From assembly GCF_020880695.1 (NCBI RefSeq), contig NZ_JAJIWO010000009.1:124001-188000 (forward strand): 64,000 bases of DNA, written 5' to 3'. Source of the stretch: Mucilaginibacter sp. UR6-11 (lineage in GTDB: Bacteria > Bacteroidota > Bacteroidia > Sphingobacteriales > Sphingobacteriaceae). The notes below the pieces were generated by a model. The model was not told where the DNA came from and ran no database searches. It saw only the letters and a program-made list of their open reading frames with translations. Positions 60,107 to 64,000 of this stretch are shown piece by piece. Numbering within the stretch: the stretch's first letter is position 1; each line of letters opens with the position of its first letter. The translations under genes and the position numbers were made by a program.

Positions 60107-62395
60107 CTATTTATGTTTCGCTCCCATAAAGAAGGTAATCTCGCCACCATTCATAATATCGGCATGGCTTAAAAACGGCTTATTTAAAGGTTTGCCATTT
60201 AATATAATCTTTTGAATATATACATTTTTAGCGGCCTGGTTATTTACATGGATTGCAAAGGTTTTACCGCCGCCTACCTGTATCGTAGCGCCATCAACCG
60301 CCGGGCTGCCAATAGCATATTGGTCAGACGCTGGGGCAACCGGGTAAAAGCCCAGCGAACTAAAGATATACCAGGCGCTCATCTGGCCGGTATCATCGTT
60401 ACCGCCCAAACCATCCGGAGTTGGTTTATACATTTGCGGTAATATCATCCGGATCTTTTCCTGGGTTTTCCAGGGTTTGTCGGTCCAATCATACAAATAA
60501 GCCACGTGGTGCGACGGCTCATTGCCATGCACGTAGTTACCAATAATACCGTCTTTGGTAATATCCTCGGTTTCGGCAAAATATTTGTCCGGTAGGTTAT
60601 AGCTAAATAAACTGTCCATATAAACGATAAAGCGTTTGTTGCCGCCCATCAATTTAATTAAAGAGGCAGGGTCGTGCGGTACGTATAAAGTATAGTTCCA
60701 GGCGTTACCTTCAATAAATCCCTGGTTAATGGTCGTAAACGGATCAAATTTATCGCGGAACTTGCCATCAGCCATCCTGGGGTGCATAAAGCCGGATTTT
60801 GGATCGTATACGTTTTTATAGTTTTGTGAACGTTTGATAAATTCATCATAGATGGCCGTGTTGCCAAGTTTTTTAGCCATTTGCGCTATGCACCAGTCAT
60901 CATAAGCATACTCTAAAGTTGACGATACCGAGTTGCCATCTTTTTCGTCCGGGATATATCCCAGATCCATATAATAGCCTATGCCCAAATAGTCTTTATG
61001 ACGGGCTGTCGTTACGCAGTCTTCCAAAGCTTTATTAGCATCAAACGGTGCATTTCCTTTTACAACCGCGTCAGCAATTACCGATACACTATGATAACCG
61101 CTCATGCACCAGTTCTCGTTGGCCGAGTTGCTCCATACCGGCAGCATATGCTCCGGGCTTTGGTCAAAATGCGCCATCATTGACTTTACCATGTCGGCAT
61201 TGCGGTCGGGGTCGATAATATTAAACAGCGGGTGCAGCGCGCGGTGGGTATCCCATAAACTAAAGGTAGTATAGTTGGTAAATCCTTCGGCTTTGTGAAT
61301 ATTTTGATCCAGGCCCTTGTACTGTCCGTCCACATCCATATAAACCGTAGGGTTGATCATGGTATGGTACATTGAAGTATAGAAATTCTGTTTAATCTCT
61401 TTATTACCGCTGATGGTAATTTTATGCAGCTCTTTTTCCCACTGATCCTGACCATCGTTTTTAACCTTGTCAAAATCCCAGGTAGTGGCTTCGGCTTTCA
61501 TGTTGGCAACCGCGCCATCCATGCTTACCGGCGATATGGCAAATTTTATTTTGATCTTCTCGCCTTCTTCGGTCTTGAAATCAAAATAAGCGCGTATCTG
61601 CTTACCGGCTATTTCAGGGAAGTTTTTGGTTTGGTTAAACTTACCCCAGAAACCGCCGTACACCTCGCGTTTTGAGAAGTTTTTGTAGCCATGGGCGATG
61701 AACGGTTTAGAAAACTCCATCGCAAAATACAAAGCGCGGCTGCGTGCCCAGCCATTAGTTAAACGATAACCCACAACGTGAGTATCATCAATAACGCGCA
61801 GATAGGTCCACACGTTTTTATCAGGATAATTATAGATACCCGCCATCAAATCCAGGATGATGTGCGCATTGTCTGATTTAGGGAAAGTATATTGATGAAA
61901 GCCAACCCGGGTAGTGGTGGTCATCTCGGCAATGATATTATTTTCGTCCAGTTTTACTTTATAATAGTTAGCCTCGCTTACTTCATTGGCATGCGAAAAT
62001 GGCGAACGGTAACCGCTATGTGGTTTATCTGCAGTACCCGGGTTAAGTTTGAGCTGGCCCACGGTCGGCATAATTAAAAAATCGCCCAGGTCTGAGTGGC
62101 CTGTGCCGCTAAAATGGGTGTGGCTAAAACCTACAATGGTTTTATCCTCATACTGGTAACCCGCGCAATATTTATAAACATCGGGGTTGTAGTGGCCGTT
62201 CAGTTCATAGCCCGCGGTATCGGTTTCGGGGCTAAGCTGCACCATTCCAAACGGCACAGTAGCACCCGGAAAGGTATGCCCCATGCGCTGGGTACCTACA
62301 ATGGGCTTAACATATTGAACTAAATTTTCGGGAGATTTTTGCGCGTTGGCTATAAAAGCAGAACAGACAAACAGGGTAGTAAGTATTTTCTTCAT
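60107..62395 (-). CDS. GH92-family alpha-mannosidase
   Basis: 762 residues from the ATG at 62395 (MKKILTTLFVCSAFIANAQ signal peptide); the frame is open 12 codons further back. N-terminal beta-sandwich with VKPIVGTQRMGHTFPGATVPFGMVQ and GFSHTHFSGTGHSDLGDF, then the (alpha/alpha)6 barrel with TTFSLWDTHRALHPL, EHMLPVWSNSANENWCMSGYHS, and GLGGNDDTGQMSAWYIFSSLGFYP. GH92 enzymes are calcium-dependent exo-alpha-mannosidases, mostly alpha-1,2. Own terminator. Secreted, it could feed mannosides to the cytoplasmic GH130. Confidence 0.95.
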   Translation of the reverse strand: MKKILTTLFVCSAFIANAQKSPENLVQYVKPIVGTQRMGHTFPGATVPFGMVQLSPETDTAGYELNGHYNPDVYKYCAGYQYEDKTIVGFSHTHFSGTGHSDLGDFLIMPTVGQLKLNPGTADKPHSGYRSPFSHANEVSEANYYKVKLDENNIIAEMTTTTRVGFHQYTFPKSDNAHIILDLMAGIYNYPDKNVWTYLRVIDDTHVVGYRLTNGWARSRALYFAMEFSKPFIAHGYKNFSKREVYGGFWGKFNQTKNFPEIAGKQIRAYFDFKTEEGEKIKIKFAISPVSMDGAVANMKAEATTWDFDKVKNDGQDQWEKELHKITISGNKEIKQNFYTSMYHTMINPTVYMDVDGQYKGLDQNIHKAEGFTNYTTFSLWDTHRALHPLFNIIDPDRNADMVKSMMAHFDQSPEHMLPVWSNSANENWCMSGYHSVSVIADAVVKGNAPFDANKALEDCVTTARHKDYLGIGYYMDLGYIPDEKDGNSVSSTLEYAYDDWCIAQMAKKLGNTAIYDEFIKRSQNYKNVYDPKSGFMHPRMADGKFRDKFDPFTTINQGFIEGNAWNYTLYVPHDPASLIKLMGGNKRFIVYMDSLFSYNLPDKYFAETEDITKDGIIGNYVHGNEPSHHVAYLYDWTDKPWKTQEKIRMILPQMYKPTPDGLGGNDDTGQMSAWYIFSSLGFYPVAPASDQYAIGSPAVDGATIQVGGGKTFAIHVNNQAAKNVYIQKIILNGKPLNKPFLSHADIMNGGEITFFMGAKHK

Positions 62396-62669
62396 GAAGA
62401 AACCGGGAAAAAAGTTAATTTTTAAACCCAAATATAAATTAAAAACTGCAAGCCCCCACTATATCGGCACTAAGGACGGCACTTTTTATTATCCGGTTAT
62501 CGCAAGTGTTACTTTGCGCTATTCCCGCAGCAATCGCAACACATTGTATACCGATCTTTTACTTATATTTACCAAACACAATTGCCATATTGGCAGGCAA
62601 AACATATTTTGTAACAACGGTATATGTTTTGTTCTCTAATTATCAAAATAAAACAAAAATTAAAAAAAA

Positions 62670-63248
62670 ATGAAAAAGCTATTCACAGCAATATTAGTAG
62701 TAGTGGCAGCCATGTCATTAAGCTCATGCAGTTATAACAGCATGGTGCAAATGGACGAAAACATTAAAGCTAAATGGGGAGTGGTACAAACACAGTACCA
62801 ACGCCGGTCTGATTTGATACCAAACCTGGTTGCTGCTGTAAAAGGTGCGGCCAATTTTGAAAAAAGCACTTTAACAGATGTAATAAACGCACGTGCAAAA
62901 GCAACGTCTATACAGGTTGATCCATCTAAATTAACCCCCGAGTCAATCAAAGCTTACCAGGCCGCACAAGGCGAGTTAAGCCAGGCTTTAGGCAGGCTGA
63001 TGGTGGTTACCGAGAATTATCCGCAGTTAAAAACAAACGAAAACTTTTTGGGCCTGCAGGCACAGATAGAGGGTACAGAAAACCGGATCTCGGTTGCACG
63101 TAATGATTTTAACAGCGCGGTACAGGAATATAATACCAGGATCCGTTCGTTCCCGGCGAACATCACGGCTAAGATGTTCAGCTTTACTGAGAAAGGTTAC
63201 TTTCAGTCAGAAGCTGGTGCTGATAAGGCGCCGAAAGTACAATTTTAA
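62670..63248 (+). CDS. LemA-family lipoprotein
   Basis: 192 residues. Lipoprotein signal with Cys20 (LSSC), then the LemA helical fold: MDENIKAKWGVVQTQYQRRSDLIPNLV, ANFEKSTLTDVINARAKA, GRLMVVTENYPQLKTNENFLGLQAQIEGTENRI, VQEYNTRIRSFPANITA. Membrane-associated, function unclear. Followed by two TPM-domain genes, the usual Bacteroidota set. Confidence 0.95.
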   Translation: MKKLFTAILVVVAAMSLSSCSYNSMVQMDENIKAKWGVVQTQYQRRSDLIPNLVAAVKGAANFEKSTLTDVINARAKATSIQVDPSKLTPESIKAYQAAQGELSQALGRLMVVTENYPQLKTNENFLGLQAQIEGTENRISVARNDFNSAVQEYNTRIRSFPANITAKMFSFTEKGYFQSEAGADKAPKVQF

Positions 63249-63351
63249 GATAGTGATTAGCTGTTAGTGACCCGAGACTGGATTCGGGTCGCTAACCATT
63301 TATCAAGACATACTGACTAATTACTGATCTCCAATCTCTAACCACTTAAAA

Positions 63352-63789
63352 ATGGCCGTATTTAACGACGAAGAGCAACAGCGCATACGCGAGGCAATTG
63401 CCGAAGCCGAGAAACATACATCGGGCGAACTACGGGTTTGCATTGAAAAAACCTGTAGCGAAGACGTGCTTGACCGCACCGCCAAATATTTTTACCAGCT
63501 GGATATGCATAAAACCAAGCTGCGTAATGGTGTGCTGATATATGTTGCCGTGGTTGACCGCAAGTTTGCCATTATTGGCGATGCGGGGATAAACCAGGTT
63601 GTTACTGATGACTTTTGGGATAGTACCAAAGAAGATATGCTTAACCATTTTAAAACCGGCGATATTGTTGAAGGCATTGTTACCGGGATAAAAATTGCAG
63701 GCGATCAGTTAGGAAAATACTTTCCGCATGATCTGGACAATGATACGGATGAGCTATCTAACGACGTTGCCTTTATGGATGGCGATTAA
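63352..63789 (+). CDS. TPM-domain protein
   Basis: 145 residues, no signal peptide. TPM fold with EQQRIREAIAEAEKHTSGELRVCIE, DMHKTKLRNGVLIYVAVVDRKFAIIGDAGINQVV, and NHFKTGDIVEGIVTGIKIAGDQLGKYFP. The family was named for thylakoid phosphatase TLP18.3; bacterial roles are uncertain. The next TPM gene begins 10 bases later. Confidence 0.92.
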   Translation: MAVFNDEEQQRIREAIAEAEKHTSGELRVCIEKTCSEDVLDRTAKYFYQLDMHKTKLRNGVLIYVAVVDRKFAIIGDAGINQVVTDDFWDSTKEDMLNHFKTGDIVEGIVTGIKIAGDQLGKYFPHDLDNDTDELSNDVAFMDGD

Positions 63790-63799
63790 ACCTAAAAAC

Positions 63800-64000
63800 A
63801 TGTTTAAAAAAATAATTTTATTTGTTGGTTTGCTGCTGGGTAGCCTGAGCCTGTTTGCGCAGGATTTTCCGCCTAAACCAAACACCTTGGTTACTGACTA
63901 TACCAATACCTTATCTGCTGATGAAAAACAGCGTTTAGAGAATAAATTGGTTGCTTTTAGTGACTCATCATCAACCCAGATAGCGGTTGTGATACTGCAT
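63800..64000 (+). CDS. Secreted TPM-domain protein (YgcG-like), partial
   Basis: 67 codons to the right edge. Signal peptide (ending LFAQ), then PPKPNTLVTDYTNTLSADEKQRLENKLVAF and SSTQIAVVIL, the start of a TPM_phosphatase domain. In full-length homologues a membrane helix and a glycine-rich tail follow. Third gene of the LemA operon. Confidence 0.9.
   Translation, partial: MFKKIILFVGLLLGSLSLFAQDFPPKPNTLVTDYTNTLSADEKQRLENKLVAFSDSSSTQIAVVILH

Overview
The window looks like chromosomal DNA of a Bacteroidota bacterium of the family Sphingobacteriaceae, most like Mucilaginibacter or Pedobacter. The grounds are: a FecI-type sigma/FecR/SusC/SusD set, SusC with an N-terminal STN domain, TlpA proteins with DUF4369 heads, an IPExxxVDY protein, secreted TonB-C proteins, TAnnTTTG-like -7 boxes, and moderate GC in most genes (about 43% in one 60-base line I counted). 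No rRNA, tRNA, transposase, integrase or CRISPR array was seen.

Layout. 1-7226 (minus): a cell-wall/phospho-signalling cluster of a Ser/Thr kinase, an FHA-like protein, a PP2C phosphatase with an extracytoplasmic domain, and a very large SEDS (FtsW/RodA) plus class B PBP fusion that runs off the left edge. It resembles the actinobacterial fhaA-pstP-rodA-pbpA-pknB locus. 7538-22562 (plus): ECF sigma, FecR anti-sigma, SusC, SusD, a DUF1735/F5-8C lipoprotein, three tandem TlpA-like thioredoxins, a DsbD-N protein and an M16 peptidase, read as a nutrient (probably peptide/protein) acquisition locus. 22818-28728: S41 peptidase, RprXY-like two-component system and a beta-CASP nuclease. 28877-33424: BlaI repressor, M56/BlaR1-like membrane protein with three TonB-C modules, two more TonB-C proteins and two small membrane proteins. 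33502-34788: a BamA/D15-like barrel.

35112-45580 is mostly housekeeping: pyk, acpP-fabF-rnc, yicC-gmk-nadD, miaE, an FAD monooxygenase and an RsmI-like methyltransferase. 45680-50461 holds two little-known genes, two near-identical cold-shock genes with duplicated flanks, a creD/winged-helix/membrane-protein group with a matching palindromic operator before both transcription units, and a NUDIX hydrolase.

50.5-56.4 kb is the accessory-looking part. A GC-rich GH78 rhamnosidase, an AT-rich lone TIR-domain gene, about 900 bases of repeat-laden non-coding DNA and a very GC-rich FAD dehydrogenase lie here. Clusters of TGATCC repeats, each ending in a perfect hairpin, lie on both sides of the GH78-TIR segment. 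56.4-64 kb returns to ordinary content: DinB, an HMA-like protein lacking cysteines, an ECF sigma operon, a CoA-binding protein, a GH130/GH92 mannoside pair, and a LemA-TPM-TPM operon cut by the right edge.

The best candidate for an under-described system is the left-edge kinase/FHA/PP2C/SEDS-PBP cluster. The TGATCC repeat clusters and the paired creD operators are the clearest non-coding signals.
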